Source: Bacillus sp. ISL-41
GTDB taxonomy: Bacteria > Bacillota > Bacilli > Bacillales > Cytobacillaceae
DNA: 32,746 nucleotides
Assembly: GCF_018613235.1 (NCBI RefSeq)
Contig: NZ_JAGGQP010000004.1
Coordinates: 1-32,746, forward strand
Reading direction: 5' to 3'
Shown here: positions 1-7,933 of the stretch, piece by piece
Layout: every line of letters begins with the position of its first letter
Position numbering within the stretch: position 1 is the stretch's first letter
Program-made: the position numbers and the translations under genes
Notes under the pieces: model-generated
What the model saw: the letters and a program-made list of their open reading frames with translations, nothing else
Databases searched by the model: none
What the model was told of the DNA's origin: nothing

Positions 1-118
1 AGTGAAGGCGTTCTTTGACTTCAATGGCAGGACCGAAGCGTCTCGAGGAGTTAGGAGGCGAAACTAGACAAGCGACTCGAGGGGCTAGGCGCTGGAGCTG
101 GCCAATGCTCGAAGTTGA
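1..118. repeat. Degenerate ~33-bp direct repeats in non-coding DNA
   Basis: No open frame is credible here. The motif CTCGAGG occurs at 42 and 76 and as CTCGAAG at 108, each followed by related G-rich sequence (GAGTTAGGAGGCG, then GGGCTAGGCGCTGG), giving spacings of 34 and 32 bp. GC content is clearly above the flanking intergenic DNA. From memory, closely similar GC-rich strings (reverse strand: CTCCAGCGCCTAGCCCCTCG) recur between genes in many Bacillaceae genomes, so this is probably one copy, cut by the window edge, of an interspersed repeat family. That recollection has not been checked. Confidence 0.5.
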
Positions 119-142
119 AGTTGTATAAATTCGAATATTAAT

Positions 143-172
143 AAAAAAAGAGACTGCACGATCGCAATCTCT
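143..172 (-). terminator. Rho-independent terminator of the coiled-coil gene
   Basis: Read on the minus strand, AGAGATTGC and GCAGTCTCT pair (one G-T wobble) around a 6-nt loop and are followed by a run of seven T. It lies just beyond the stop codon at 180. Confidence 0.85.
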
Positions 173-179
173 AAAAAAA

Positions 180-533
180 CTATTTTTCCTGCTGGACCAT
201 CAGGATTTCTTCCTCGACCCTCCCCAATTTCAACAGATGGGAATCAAGGCGTTTATGGATCGTGCTGAATTCTGTATTGTTTTTCATTTCTGCTTTGCTT
301 AGCAATTCTTTTAACATATTTTCGATTTTTGCACTTTGTGCTTCTTCCATTCTTTCAAGTGCTTCTTTAATATCAGTTATATCGATCTGGTTTGATGTTA
401 CACGATGTTCAATGCTATCGACTTTTTCGAGTCGGTCAAGTCTTTTTTCAATGTTTTCGGTCCTTTTATTCAATGAGTCAATCGAACTTTCAATACCTTT
501 TAAGAGATTGATGATTTCAGATATCCCTTCCAT
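180..533 (-). CDS. Small coiled-coil protein of unknown function
   Basis: A 117-residue soluble protein rich in Glu, Lys and Leu, without membrane segments or signal peptide. Residues of about 5-75 show heptad spacing of Ile/Leu (for example LDRLEKVDSIEHRV), which predicts long coiled coils; the tail (about 80-117) is also helical and charged. There are no cysteines and no catalytic motif. The ATG at 533 follows AAAGGGGAG with about 9 nt spacing; an upstream ATG is immediately closed by TGA. It is monocistronic, with its own terminator. I do not recognise a family; coiled-coil scaffolds of this size are common in Bacillaceae. That it is a real gene is well supported; its role is unknown. Confidence 0.75.
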   Translation of the reverse strand: MEGISEIINLLKGIESSIDSLNKRTENIEKRLDRLEKVDSIEHRVTSNQIDITDIKEALERMEEAQSAKIENMLKELLSKAEMKNNTEFSTIHKRLDSHLLKLGRVEEEILMVQQEK

Positions 534-593
534 TTCACATGGCTCCCCTTTATTTGGCTTAAGGTTATTTTAACATCATTATTCACATCGATA

Positions 594-627
594 TGTTACA
601 AAACTGGTAACAAAGCCGGCCTTTGTT
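594..627. repeat. Two adjacent inverted repeats downstream of the DUF4153-like gene
   Basis: TGTTAC (594-599) and GTAACA (607-612) form a 6-bp dyad around 7 nt. It is followed by a short palindrome-like segment around GCCGGCC (about 612-627). They sit 25-55 nt beyond the stop codon at 650 and may end that transcript, but no long T run follows. They could equally be an operator for the gene starting at 533. Confidence 0.35.
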
Positions 628-649
628 TTCATTTTTGCCATATTCATTG

Positions 650-2113
650 TTACTGCATCTCCAGGTCCATTAACGCTTTTTCAGCGCTTCTTCTGGACAT
701 ATTTATTGAATTCCAACTTTCTTCTGAATTCAGGAATTCCCTCTTCCTTTGCAGCAGCAAGTCCGAGAGACCTGGATATCCTGGATTAAGCTTATACAGC
801 TCCACCAGTCCTTCTACACCTTCATAAGACAGCGAATTCAAATAGTAAATATCAATTTTTCCGGTTTCTGAGTAACGCTCCAAATTGCGGTCAACAACAT
901 ATCGATCAAGCTGAATTGTGTTGATCAATGTATAAAAAAGAATGGCAGATATGATATAAAAGCGCACAAGTGAGAGCCTTTCCATCCATATCCTCATAAA
1001 GGAATAACATAATATCACAAGCAAGAAAACCATGAATGAATGGGCCAGAACCCTGGCAAAGGTAAACCCATAAGCCTCTTCATACATGAATAGTCGTATA
1101 AAAGCTGAATACAGCATCACTCCGGTAAAGATAACGAGGAGAGATAAAAGAGCTCGAATGAAAAGCCTCATAATTTTGGAAGTCTTATCAACATACGTAA
1201 CAATAGTGGAGATGATCAACAAATTCAGCATGGTCACAAAAAGAAGTTCGAAGAATCCCCTGCGCGCAAATTCCGCATACGTATATCCAGCCTTTAAAGT
1301 CTCACTGAAAAAGTATTGGAATTGGACAGCGACAAATAGAAGGTACACTATATTCAATAAAGTGAGCACTGTCAGGATGATCACGCTATCCCATGACATC
1401 TTTTCTTTTGGCTGCGGGAATTCAGCAGGCACATGCTGCTTAGTCCTTAGCACCTGAAGTAAGCCAAAGATCATCAATGTAAAAATAATGACTGCAATCG
1501 TTCGCAGCACCTCTTCCTCTATCTTCAATCCCAAAAGCCAGCGAGGGAAGGCGCCTAAAAGGTTACCGAATTGCTGGTCGGCAGAGACAAGCAGGTTGAC
1601 AATCACAAACAAAAGCGGGACTGAAATAGCCATTCCAATCAGTACTTTTCTGATTGTTGCACTCTTGCTCTCTTCAAGCCCTTTGAAAGCCAATTTAGCA
1701 GTTTGCATTAAAAACCTGAAAACATAGGCAATTGCTGCTCCTACTGTCAAAAAGAGCTTTTGGACGAATGGCCATCTATGCCATTGGTTATGAAGCGGGT
1801 AGGTAATGAGCACAAGTTGGATGAGGACCATCACTGGAATCAACAGGAAGTTCAATACATACAAAATCATATTCGACTTCAGGAAAAAACTTGTTGAAAG
1901 AAGCCATATTGAAGCAATCATCAAAAGTCCAAGCTTTTTATTAGCAAAAGAAAAGGAACGATATCTCCAAAAAAATACAACATAAAACACTGTAATAAAC
2001 ACAGGATAGGACAAGCCAATTATTCCATGCAAGAAAGACCTTTCAGCCAAGATCCCAAGAGCAAGACATACCAGGAAAAATATCCAGTCCTCTTTTTTCA
2101 ATTTCATTTCCAT
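650..2113 (-). CDS. DUF4153/DUF4173-like polytopic membrane protein
   Basis: About 487 residues with roughly eleven or twelve hydrophobic segments spread over the first 400, then a C-terminal soluble part. The segments around AYGFTFARVLAHSFM and the tail motif NSLSYEGVEGLVEL are what I associate with DUF4153/DUF4173 membrane proteins; biochemical function is unknown. The frame opens earlier with GTG at 2131, but GGAAGGGGAG lies inside that stretch with correct spacing to the ATG at 2113, so the shorter start is preferred. It follows the PadR and HAAS-domain genes on the same strand after an 83-nt gap that contains its own dyad at 2131-2145. It probably belongs to the same regulatory unit, likely an envelope-stress or signalling module. 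Confidence 0.8.
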   Translation of the reverse strand: MEMKLKKEDWIFFLVCLALGILAERSFLHGIIGLSYPVFITVFYVVFFWRYRSFSFANKKLGLLMIASIWLLSTSFFLKSNMILYVLNFLLIPVMVLIQLVLITYPLHNQWHRWPFVQKLFLTVGAAIAYVFRFLMQTAKLAFKGLEESKSATIRKVLIGMAISVPLLFVIVNLLVSADQQFGNLLGAFPRWLLGLKIEEEVLRTIAVIIFTLMIFGLLQVLRTKQHVPAEFPQPKEKMSWDSVIILTVLTLLNIVYLLFVAVQFQYFFSETLKAGYTYAEFARRGFFELLFVTMLNLLIISTIVTYVDKTSKIMRLFIRALLSLLVIFTGVMLYSAFIRLFMYEEAYGFTFARVLAHSFMVFLLVILCYSFMRIWMERLSLVRFYIISAILFYTLINTIQLDRYVVDRNLERYSETGKIDIYYLNSLSYEGVEGLVELYKLNPGYPGLSDLLLQRKREFLNSEESWNSINMSRRSAEKALMDLEMQ

Positions 2114-2130
2114 TTCACTCTCCCCTTCCA

Positions 2131-2145
2131 CCTAGAATAACTAGG
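2131..2145. promoter_or_regulatory. Perfect dyad, candidate PadR operator 2
   Basis: CCTAGAATAACTAGG has 5-bp arms CCTAG/CTAGG around AATAA. It lies 17 nt upstream of the preferred ATG at 2113 and resembles the dyad at 3194-3212 in front of the PadR gene (shared CCTAG followed by AATAA). Confidence 0.45.
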
Positions 2146-2181
2146 CATTAATTCATAAAAATATCACCTATTAATTCTATA

Positions 2182-2200
2182 TACATAGATATTCTATGTA
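2182..2200. repeat. 8-bp perfect inverted repeat between operon genes
   Basis: TACATAGA and TCTATGTA flank TAT. It sits 14 nt beyond the stop of the HAAS gene and upstream of the DUF4153-like gene. No T run follows in either direction, so an operator or mRNA-processing hairpin is more likely than a terminator. Confidence 0.45.
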
Positions 2201-2214
2201 ATAGACTAAAAAAA

Positions 2215-2856
2215 TTAGATGGAAGCCTTTTTCCCCCATCTATAACCAACCCAACAAATGGGATACAATAGTGCTGTAAAAAAAATACAAATAAAAATGA
2301 ATACCGGGTTCAGCAACGGCTGGAACCAGTCATGCGGGATCAGCTTGAACAACGTCAGGTTCATGAGAATAATATTAGGCAGGATGGACAGGATAAACGT
2401 TTTTTTCATCAATCTTCGTCCCTTATGGCCAAACCCCTTGCCGATTTCATACCCAAGCAGTGCCCAAAAGAAGAGGTAAAGCAAAATGATCACAGCTGGT
2501 ATCGATGTCAGGCTTCTCCAGGCCATGTCAATAAGAGGGAAATCAAATAGATTATGCACGAGGGTTAGGATCGTGCCGCCAACGAAGAATATCAGGTTGG
2601 CCAAAATAAAAATCCATTGAGTTTTCACTGGGGTCGTTGACAGTTCTTCCTTCCAGATATCTGCAATCTCTTCCGGGGTCCCCAATCTGGAATAAATTTC
2701 AGATCTAATATCCGCCTCTTCTCTTTCATTGCCGTTAGACTCTTCAAGCATTTCTGTGATATGGACTTCATATTCAGCTAAAATTTGTTCTTTGTCCGTA
2801 TGCTTCCCTAACTGCCTGCCAAGCTCGTCGAGAAATTCAGTCTTTAACTGGATCAT
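2215..2856 (-). CDS. HAAS-domain (DUF1700-like) membrane protein
   Basis: 213 residues. Residues 1-75 form a soluble helical domain ([12 protein letters not shown], then [10 protein letters not shown]) typical of the HAAS signalling domain that is normally encoded next to PadR regulators. Four hydrophobic segments follow (about 80-105, 112-135, 148-170, 178-205). The ATG at 2856 has AGGAGA seven nt upstream. The gene overlaps the end of the PadR gene by 20 nt, so the two are translationally coupled. From the family context the protein probably works with the PadR regulator as a membrane-linked sensor or partner; the signal is unknown. Confidence 0.85.
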   Translation of the reverse strand: MIQLKTEFLDELGRQLGKHTDKEQILAEYEVHITEMLEESNGNEREEADIRSEIYSRLGTPEEIADIWKEELSTTPVKTQWIFILANLIFFVGGTILTLVHNLFDFPLIDMAWRSLTSIPAVIILLYLFFWALLGYEIGKGFGHKGRRLMKKTFILSILPNIILMNLTLFKLIPHDWFQPLLNPVFIFICIFFTALLYPICWVGYRWGKKASI

Positions 2857-3184
2857 TTTTCGTTCTCCTGATCACTTTGTTCATGACATTGACGAACTGC
2901 TGCCACTCTTCCGTTTTCTCAATGAGGACCTCTTTGCCTTCATCAGTAATCCGGTAATATTTCCTTGCCGGGCCTTTTTCCTGCTCCTGCCAATAAAATT
3001 CAATGTATTCCTGCTTTTCGAGCTTATGCAATGCCGGATAAAGGGTGCCTTCCTTTACCTGCAGACTGTGGTCACTGCGCTTATCCAGTTCTTTAACTAG
3101 CTCGTAACCATACATATCCCGTTCATTCAAAAGCTGAAGCAGCACAAGGGATGTGCTCCCTTTTAAAAGTTCACGATTAAACAT
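2837..3184 (-). CDS. PadR-family transcriptional regulator
   Basis: 115 residues with the PadR winged-helix layout: an N-terminal helix with [19 protein letters not shown], the recognition helix and wing around [19 protein letters not shown] and [17 protein letters not shown], then a C-terminal dimerisation helix. It is a dimeric DNA-binding repressor that usually controls its own operon. It is the first gene of a PadR-HAAS-DUF4153-like unit, with a good sigma-A promoter (3222-3250) and a dyad between the transcription start and the start codon, consistent with autorepression. The effector cannot be deduced. Confidence 0.93.
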   Translation of the reverse strand: MFNRELLKGSTSLVLLQLLNERDMYGYELVKELDKRSDHSLQVKEGTLYPALHKLEKQEYIEFYWQEQEKGPARKYYRITDEGKEVLIEKTEEWQQFVNVMNKVIRRTKNDPVKD

Positions 3185-3193
3185 CCTATCACC

Positions 3194-3212
3194 TACCTAG
3201 TAATAAAAGGTA
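3194..3212. promoter_or_regulatory. Imperfect dyad, candidate PadR operator 1
   Basis: TACCTAGTAATAAAAGGTA has outer arms TACCT/AGGTA. It begins about 3 nt downstream of the predicted transcription start for the PadR gene and ends just before its ribosome binding site, a typical repressor-roadblock position. Confidence 0.45.
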
Positions 3213-3221
3213 CCTATCGGC

Positions 3222-3250
3222 ATCATAATATATATTGGTGGAAATTTCAA
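3222..3250 (-). promoter_or_regulatory. Sigma-A promoter of the PadR operon
   Basis: On the minus strand, TTGAAA (3250-3245), a 17-bp spacer and TATGAT (3227-3222). Predicted start of transcription is near 3215. Confidence 0.7.
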
Positions 3251-3260
3251 ATTAAATTTC

Positions 3261-3286
3261 AAAAAAGCAGACTGCACTTTTCTGCT
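3261..3286 (-). terminator. Probable terminator of the SMR exporter gene
   Basis: Minus strand: AGCAG and CTGCT pair around an 11-nt loop and are followed by six T. The stem is short but well placed, about 20 nt beyond the stop at 3307. Confidence 0.6.
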
Positions 3287-3306
3287 AGCCTGCTTCCTGA
3301 ATATAA

Positions 3307-3630
3307 TCAATTGCTTCCGGATGTTGCTTTCAGACCAATGATCCCAACCAGAATGAAGGCAACGAACATCAGTCTCATGAGGTTGCGCGGCTCTCCAAAC
3401 AGGACAATCCCGAGTATAACTGCCCCTGCAGCTCCAATTCCAGTCCAGATGGCATATGCAGTACCAATTGGCAATGTTTTTACTGCCATGGACAAAAAAT
3501 AAAAGCTTATGGCCATGCCTGCCAGTGTAATCAGCGATGGGACTGCTTTGGTGAAACCTTCTGTATACTTCAGGCCAATCGCCCAAACGATTTCAAATAT
3601 ACCGGCAATCACTAAATATAACCAAGCCAT
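3307..3630 (-). CDS. gdx: SMR-family guanidinium exporter (Gdx/SugE type)
   Basis: 107 residues with four transmembrane helices, the standard SMR length when the ATG at 3630 is used. AAAGGAGAG sits seven to nine nt upstream of this ATG; the earlier in-frame TTG has no such site. The essential Glu13 and nearby Trp16 are present in helix 1 (GIFEIVWAIGLKY), followed by the family signature AIWTGIGAAGA in helix 3. Gdx proteins work as small dual-topology dimers in the membrane that exchange guanidinium for protons. The gene lies directly behind a guanidine-I riboswitch and its terminator, which supports guanidinium rather than generic quaternary ammonium as substrate. It is monocistronic, with its own promoter at 3811-3839. 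Confidence 0.93.
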   Translation of the reverse strand: MAWLYLVIAGIFEIVWAIGLKYTEGFTKAVPSLITLAGMAISFYFLSMAVKTLPIGTAYAIWTGIGAAGAVILGIVLFGEPRNLMRLMFVAFILVGIIGLKATSGSN

Positions 3631-3679
3631 ACTTGTTAACTCTCCTTTCATTATAAAGCGCAAGCGCTGTGCTGGAATA

Positions 3680-3716
3680 AAAAAACCCGGGAGATATCAA
3701 TGATATCTCCCGGGTT
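3680..3716 (-). terminator. Riboswitch-controlled intrinsic terminator
   Basis: Minus strand: CCCGGGAGATATCA and its exact 14-nt complement (3714-3686), one base between, then seven T. The 5' arm is also the conserved 3' CCCGGGAGA segment of the aptamer, so aptamer folding and terminator folding exclude each other. Confidence 0.9.
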
Positions 3717-3801
3717 TTTATCCCTCCGTGTACACAGACAATGCCTGTGCGCCCTCTCTCGGACCAGTCCAGCAAAAGCTGCGGAACCCTAGAGGACTTT
3801 T
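3686..3801 (-). promoter_or_regulatory. Guanidine-I (ykkC-yxkD) riboswitch
   Basis: Read on the minus strand, the conserved ykkC landmarks occur in order: CTAGGGTTCCG (about 3793-3783), ACTGGTCCGAGAGA (about 3768-3755), ACACGGAGGGATAAAA (about 3731-3716) and CCCGGGAGA (3714-3706). These match the guanidine-I aptamer as I know it. The 3' aptamer strand is shared with a strong terminator, so guanidine binding should prevent termination (an ON switch), as in B. subtilis ykkC. The controlled gene is the SMR exporter immediately downstream. Confidence 0.93.
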
Positions 3802-3810
3802 CATAAAAGA

Positions 3811-3839
3811 ATAGTAACATATTCCACGAAGCCAGTCAA
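3811..3839 (-). promoter_or_regulatory. Sigma-A promoter of the riboswitch-gdx transcript
   Basis: Minus strand: TTGACT (3839-3834), 17-bp spacer, TACTAT (3816-3811). Transcription would start about 3804, right at the 5' edge of the aptamer. Confidence 0.75.
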
Positions 3840-3847
3840 AACACCCG

Positions 3848-6205
3848 TCAGGTCTCCTGAAGCTCCCTGTTCATCATCGTTTCATATTCATTTGATGGCA
3901 ATGGCGGTGAGTAGAAGTATCCCTGTACTTCCTGGCAGCCCAATGATTTTAACAGGTCAATCTGCGACTCCGTTTCTACTCCCTCGGCAATTACTTTTAA
4001 CTTTAAATTCGTTGCCATAGAGACGATTGTGGAAATGATTTCGCGGTTTTCCTGGGAGTGTGAAATGAAGCTCTGGTCAATTTTCAAACGATCGACCGAA
4101 AGCTTGCTTAAATAACTCAATGAACTGTATCCTGTGCCAAAATCATCAATGCTGACCTCAATACCAATTTCCCTTAAAGCCTGGAGCTGTGCATTAATGC
4201 TGTCCTCCTTCTTAATCATGATACTTTCAGTTACTTCGATTTCGATCAATTCACCATAAAGTCCGTATTCTTTAAGTGTTTGCCTCATGAATTTCACGAA
4301 ATCCTCCTGATAAAAATGGATGATCGAGATATTGATCGAAGTGCGGGGAACCTCATAACCCTGTCCCTTCCATTGTACAAGCTGGCTGAACACTTTCCTG
4401 ATGATCAATCTCTCGAGAGGGACGATCAAGTTCGCTTCCTCAGCAATCGGGATGAACACACCTGGAGGAATCATTCCATGGCGTGCATGCTTCCACCTAG
4501 CCAGTGCTTCAGCCCCTGTAATTTCATTTGTTGCAGCATTGTACTTAGGCTGGTAAAAAACCGTGAGAGAATCACTATTTATAGCGTTCCGCAATTCATT
4601 CTCAAGTTCAAACTTATTCAGGTTGTGATCCACCATGCTTTGGTCAAAAAACTGAAAGTGGTTCGCACCGTTTTCTTTTGCTTTATACATTGCCATATCA
4701 GCAAACTTCAGCAATAATTCAAGATTATCTGTATCTTCTGGATACCTTGAGATCCCAATACTAGCCGTGATCAGAAATTCCATTCCCTCCGCAAAAAGCG
4801 GACTCTGGAATGCCTGCACAATCTTGTTTGCAACCCCGTCTGGCTTATTCCCTCCAGTAACAAGAATCGCAAATTCATCTCCGCCTATTCTTGCAACAAG
4901 GCATTCCTCCGGCACAACTTCTGAAAGCTTCCTGCCGATCTCTACCAAAATCTTATCACCAAATGAATGCCCAAATGTATCATTGATTCTTTTAAAACGA
5001 TCAAAATCAAGATATATCAAGGAAAACCCTTCATCCTTAATAAATTGCGCTGCCATGACTTTCTCTAGATTCCGTCTGTTAGGCAAATTAGTCAGTTCAT
5101 CATGATAGGCCAGATACTCAATCATTTTGTCTGCTTTTTTCTGTTCTGTTATGTCCCTGACTATTCCAAAGACACCAACTGTTGTATTTTTAACGATGAT
5201 TCTCACCGCTGTGATTCTCACGTCAGCATAAGTTGAATCCGCCCTTTTCAGAGTGGTTTCAATCAATTTCGTCTCACCGCTGAGCACTTTCATGAAATAT
5301 TTCCTTATTTTCTTTTCTTCCTCGCTGCCCCCGATCAAATCGATAAAATGGAGGCCAGCTAATTCATTGGCCATATAGCCTGTCAGTTCTACTGCCTCTT
5401 TATTGACATTTAAAATATACCCTTGCAAGTCGACCCTGAATACAGAATCGGGGTTATGGGTGAACAAGGATAAATGAGACTGGACGTTCTTCATGATCAA
5501 TTTTTCGCCAAAAAGGTCCGGTACGAGCATGAATAATAAATTTGCTGTTGCCATATAAGCGAACGGCGCCAGGTAAGAATGTATGCCGCTTCCATCTGTA
5601 ACGTCCATCATTGAAGTCAGGACAATATACGGGATACCTCCCATTGCCATGCCGCCAAGGACACTGCCTGTATACTTATACTTTTTTACAAACTCATAAA
5701 TATCTTCGTTCGTAATCTGCATCAAAAACCTGATGAGCGAAAATGAAGTGACCAATATCATCAGAAACGAAATAATGGATAAAATTGGCTGGATTTCGAT
5801 AGCTTCCCTGAAGATTATATAAAATGCCGTATATTCAGCCGCCATAATGCTGGCAGCGATTAATAGACTAGTGAATACGTACTGAGCAGTATTCGCAATA
5901 TCCCTTTGCGCCAGACTCAAAGCTGCGTAAGATCCAAGTCCGCAAATTCCATAAAATATCAGGAAAAATAAATAAAAATTGCTTGTCGAAAATGGAACGC
6001 CTGCAGAAATAATCACAAATAGATGTGTCAGAAAGAATGTGAGAGCCAAAAGAAGCGAATACAGGACCATTTTACGTCTTTTTCTATCCACCGTTTTTTT
6101 GATTTGCCTGCTGAATTCAACTGCCATTATAGAAGAAATGATTAAAAAAACGACGGTCAATGCTATATTATTCAAGTCAAATATGTACATATGGGGAATA
6201 TCCAT
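3848..6205 (-). CDS. Membrane PAS-GGDEF-EAL cyclic-di-GMP protein
   Basis: 785 residues. Residues about 10-235 hold seven or so transmembrane segments. A PAS domain follows (about 243-355), then a GGDEF domain (365-525) with an intact GGDEF at 441-445 and DELTNLPNRR, and an EAL domain (530-780) with EAL at 566-568, EVTES, DDFGTGYSS at 687-695 and EGVET. Both synthesis and hydrolysis of cyclic di-GMP look possible, and I see no RxxD inhibitory site just before GGDEF. The order is that of B. subtilis YkoW (MHYT-PAS-GGDEF-EAL). Here the membrane part looks like an MHYT domain that has lost its motifs (AEYT at 123-126, IPYIV at 191-195). The start at 6205 has GAGGGG upstream. Likely monocistronic. 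Confidence 0.93.
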   Translation of the reverse strand: MDIPHMYIFDLNNIALTVVFLIISSIMAVEFSRQIKKTVDRKRRKMVLYSLLLALTFFLTHLFVIISAGVPFSTSNFYLFFLIFYGICGLGSYAALSLAQRDIANTAQYVFTSLLIAASIMAAEYTAFYIIFREAIEIQPILSIISFLMILVTSFSLIRFLMQITNEDIYEFVKKYKYTGSVLGGMAMGGIPYIVLTSMMDVTDGSGIHSYLAPFAYMATANLLFMLVPDLFGEKLIMKNVQSHLSLFTHNPDSVFRVDLQGYILNVNKEAVELTGYMANELAGLHFIDLIGGSEEEKKIRKYFMKVLSGETKLIETTLKRADSTYADVRITAVRIIVKNTTVGVFGIVRDITEQKKADKMIEYLAYHDELTNLPNRRNLEKVMAAQFIKDEGFSLIYLDFDRFKRINDTFGHSFGDKILVEIGRKLSEVVPEECLVARIGGDEFAILVTGGNKPDGVANKIVQAFQSPLFAEGMEFLITASIGISRYPEDTDNLELLLKFADMAMYKAKENGANHFQFFDQSMVDHNLNKFELENELRNAINSDSLTVFYQPKYNAATNEITGAEALARWKHARHGMIPPGVFIPIAEEANLIVPLERLIIRKVFSQLVQWKGQGYEVPRTSINISIIHFYQEDFVKFMRQTLKEYGLYGELIEIEVTESIMIKKEDSINAQLQALREIGIEVSIDDFGTGYSSLSYLSKLSVDRLKIDQSFISHSQENREIISTIVSMATNLKLKVIAEGVETESQIDLLKSLGCQEVQGYFYSPPLPSNEYETMMNRELQET

Positions 6206-6657
6206 CCTGCCCCTCGTTTCTGTCTGGTTTATTTGCTTTCATGGACTAGCGGTTCTGATATAAATAATCGTTGCCAGCGAGTTCGTATGACAATTTTCGA
6301 AAAAAAGAAGGAAGCTTTCTAATTATTATACAATATCCAACAATATAATTGACCGGTTTCTAAGGTAATTTTCATAATATTCAAAACCAACCCATACCAA
6401 TCATGAAGAGAATTTAATATAATATAAGTAGAAACTGATCCGCTTTTTTATCCCGTCCCGACCCTTGCTTCAATCACCTAGTTGAACTCTTCCCAAAATA
6501 CCACAAAAGCACAGACTCTTACTTTTATATCGACAAAACCAACATTATCTTAAGTTCAGTATGATTATAAGCCTTCACACATATATGGCGACCCCTATAC
6601 TGTCAAGGGATTATGGTGTAATAAAGGCATTTCCTGCCTTGGAAAGGAGGGTTTAAG
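6206..6657. other. Intergenic region with divergent promoters
   Basis: 452 AT-rich bases between the divergent genes at 6205 (minus) and 6658 (plus). For the minus gene a TATAAT box lies at 6330-6325 with a weak -35. On the plus strand TTGACC (6349-6354), an 18-bp spacer and CATAAT (6373-6378) form a possible promoter, though 280 nt upstream of the next start. I see no further coding frame, tRNA or known riboswitch. Confidence 0.4.
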
Positions 6658-7305
6658 ATGCAAACGGAGAAAGAAAGGAGAAGTAGCAGACGCTTAATTT
6701 CTGAAACAGCCATAAAAGTTACAGCTGCACTCGTCTGGCCAATCATCGGTTGCCTGTTAGACCTCATGTTCGATTTATTTCCGTATTTGACTATACTGGG
6801 ATCCGCCGCAGGATTGGCCCATTTTATTATGCTCCATGCTAGTGCGGGAAAAAAGACAAAGGAAACCACCTGGCCAATTATTGAGGCAAGCGTTGACGAG
6901 ATAAAAAAAGCAGTACGCACATATTCAGAACATCTGCCTAAAGGCGTATACCGAACTATTCTCGTCAAGGAAGACAACCGGATCGATATGGAACAACTTG
7001 CCCCCCTCCTGAAAGGAATGCCATCACGAAAATTTTATATGTCAAAAGAAACATACGATATTTTCACTGAGGAAGAAAAAGATCTCGCAATAACGATTGA
7101 TAAAGTCCAAAAGGCAGTAGACCTTTATGTTAAGGAGCATAAGGAATACCCTGTGCTTCCATATGACCCACTGCACAGAGTGAATTATTATCAGCTGTTG
7201 AATGCCCACTGCCTCGATATCCAGCCGGAGATTGAGCTATATATCACCAATTACGATGGTCTCATAACACATAAAAAACCAGAGCAAAACAGCACCGACA
7301 ATTGA
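6658..7305 (+). CDS. Conserved membrane-anchored protein, DUF3939-like
   Basis: 215 residues. A short basic N-terminus is followed by two hydrophobic segments (about 20-38 and 43-60) and then a soluble domain. Recognisable blocks include EIKKAVRTYSEHLPKGVYRT, FYMSKETYDIF and a C-terminal ELYITNYDGLITHKKP. These recall Bacillus proteins labelled DUF3939, but I am only moderately sure of the family, and no function is known to me. The start is supported by GGAAAGGAGGG eight nt upstream of the ATG. The gene is monocistronic, and its last codons form part of its own terminator. Confidence 0.82.
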   Translation: MQTEKERRSSRRLISETAIKVTAALVWPIIGCLLDLMFDLFPYLTILGSAAGLAHFIMLHASAGKKTKETTWPIIEASVDEIKKAVRTYSEHLPKGVYRTILVKEDNRIDMEQLAPLLKGMPSRKFYMSKETYDIFTEEEKDLAITIDKVQKAVDLYVKEHKEYPVLPYDPLHRVNYYQLLNAHCLDIQPEIELYITNYDGLITHKKPEQNSTDN

Positions 7306-7329
7306 TAGTACCGTTGCTCTGGCTTTTTT
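7279..7329 (+). terminator. Terminator overlapping the end of the DUF3939-like gene
   Basis: CCAGAGCAA (7279-7287) pairs with TTGCTCTGG (7314-7322), followed by C and seven T. The left arm is inside the coding sequence. Confidence 0.85.
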
Positions 7330-7408
7330 TCCGCCAATGGCCTAAAAGAAGCTTGGAAGTCCCCTGAAAAAAATTCTCGATGAAAATCCGAATTATCAAT
7401 ATGACATT

Positions 7409-7777
7409 TCAAAATAGAATGCTGATTAAATAAATACCGAGTAACAGAAAGATCAAAAAAATGATCCCCGTGGAAATTTTTATCAGGTTGCTGGCTGATT
7501 CGAAGGTTTGCCTGTTAATTTTTTTCCGCACCGAGAAATAATGTGTGGTCGCAAAAAACAGGATGATCAAACCAATCAACAAAGAAAATATGCTGACAAA
7601 AACAGCAATCGTGTCTGCAGCCTGGCTTACTGACCTGATATTATTAAAATGCAAACTCGATGCCAGAAAACCAATCCCTATTATGGCGATTGATGTCCGG
7701 ACCCAGGCAAGGTATGTACGCTCATTTGCAAGGTGCTGCTGGATATATTTTGATTCATTTGTATAGTTCTCGTCCAC
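7409..7777 (-). CDS. DUF202 (YidH-type) small membrane protein
   Basis: 122 residues with the DUF202 signature LANERTYLAWVRTSIAIIGIG at the first membrane segment and two more transmembrane helices (about 55-78 and 95-120). It is an inner-membrane protein of unknown role. The frame starts with GTG at 7777, preceded by AGGTGAAGAG; no ATG is available before the conserved region, so GTG is taken. No close partner gene lies on the same strand. Confidence 0.88.
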   Translation of the reverse strand: MDENYTNESKYIQQHLANERTYLAWVRTSIAIIGIGFLASSLHFNNIRSVSQAADTIAVFVSIFSLLIGLIILFFATTHYFSVRKKINRQTFESASNLIKISTGIIFLIFLLLGIYLISILF

Positions 7778-7933
7778 CTCTTCACCTGCTTCCTGCCTCT
7801 ATTAACTAAAGTTTATCATCCGGTTATAATAATTCCTGTTCATTTGCTCATCCTCATCACTATTTGCATGTTTTATATTTCCACCTCAACAGGAATAGTT
7901 ATTCATACTAATGTTAAGAGGTTGGGATTTTCG

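Noticed and set aside
3197-3586. 129-codon minus-strand ORF
   Set aside because: Out-of-frame overlap with the well-supported SMR exporter gene, continuing through its terminator and the padR promoter.
6603-6977. 124-codon minus-strand ORF
   Set aside because: Antisense to the DUF3939-like gene, which has a far better ribosome site and terminator.
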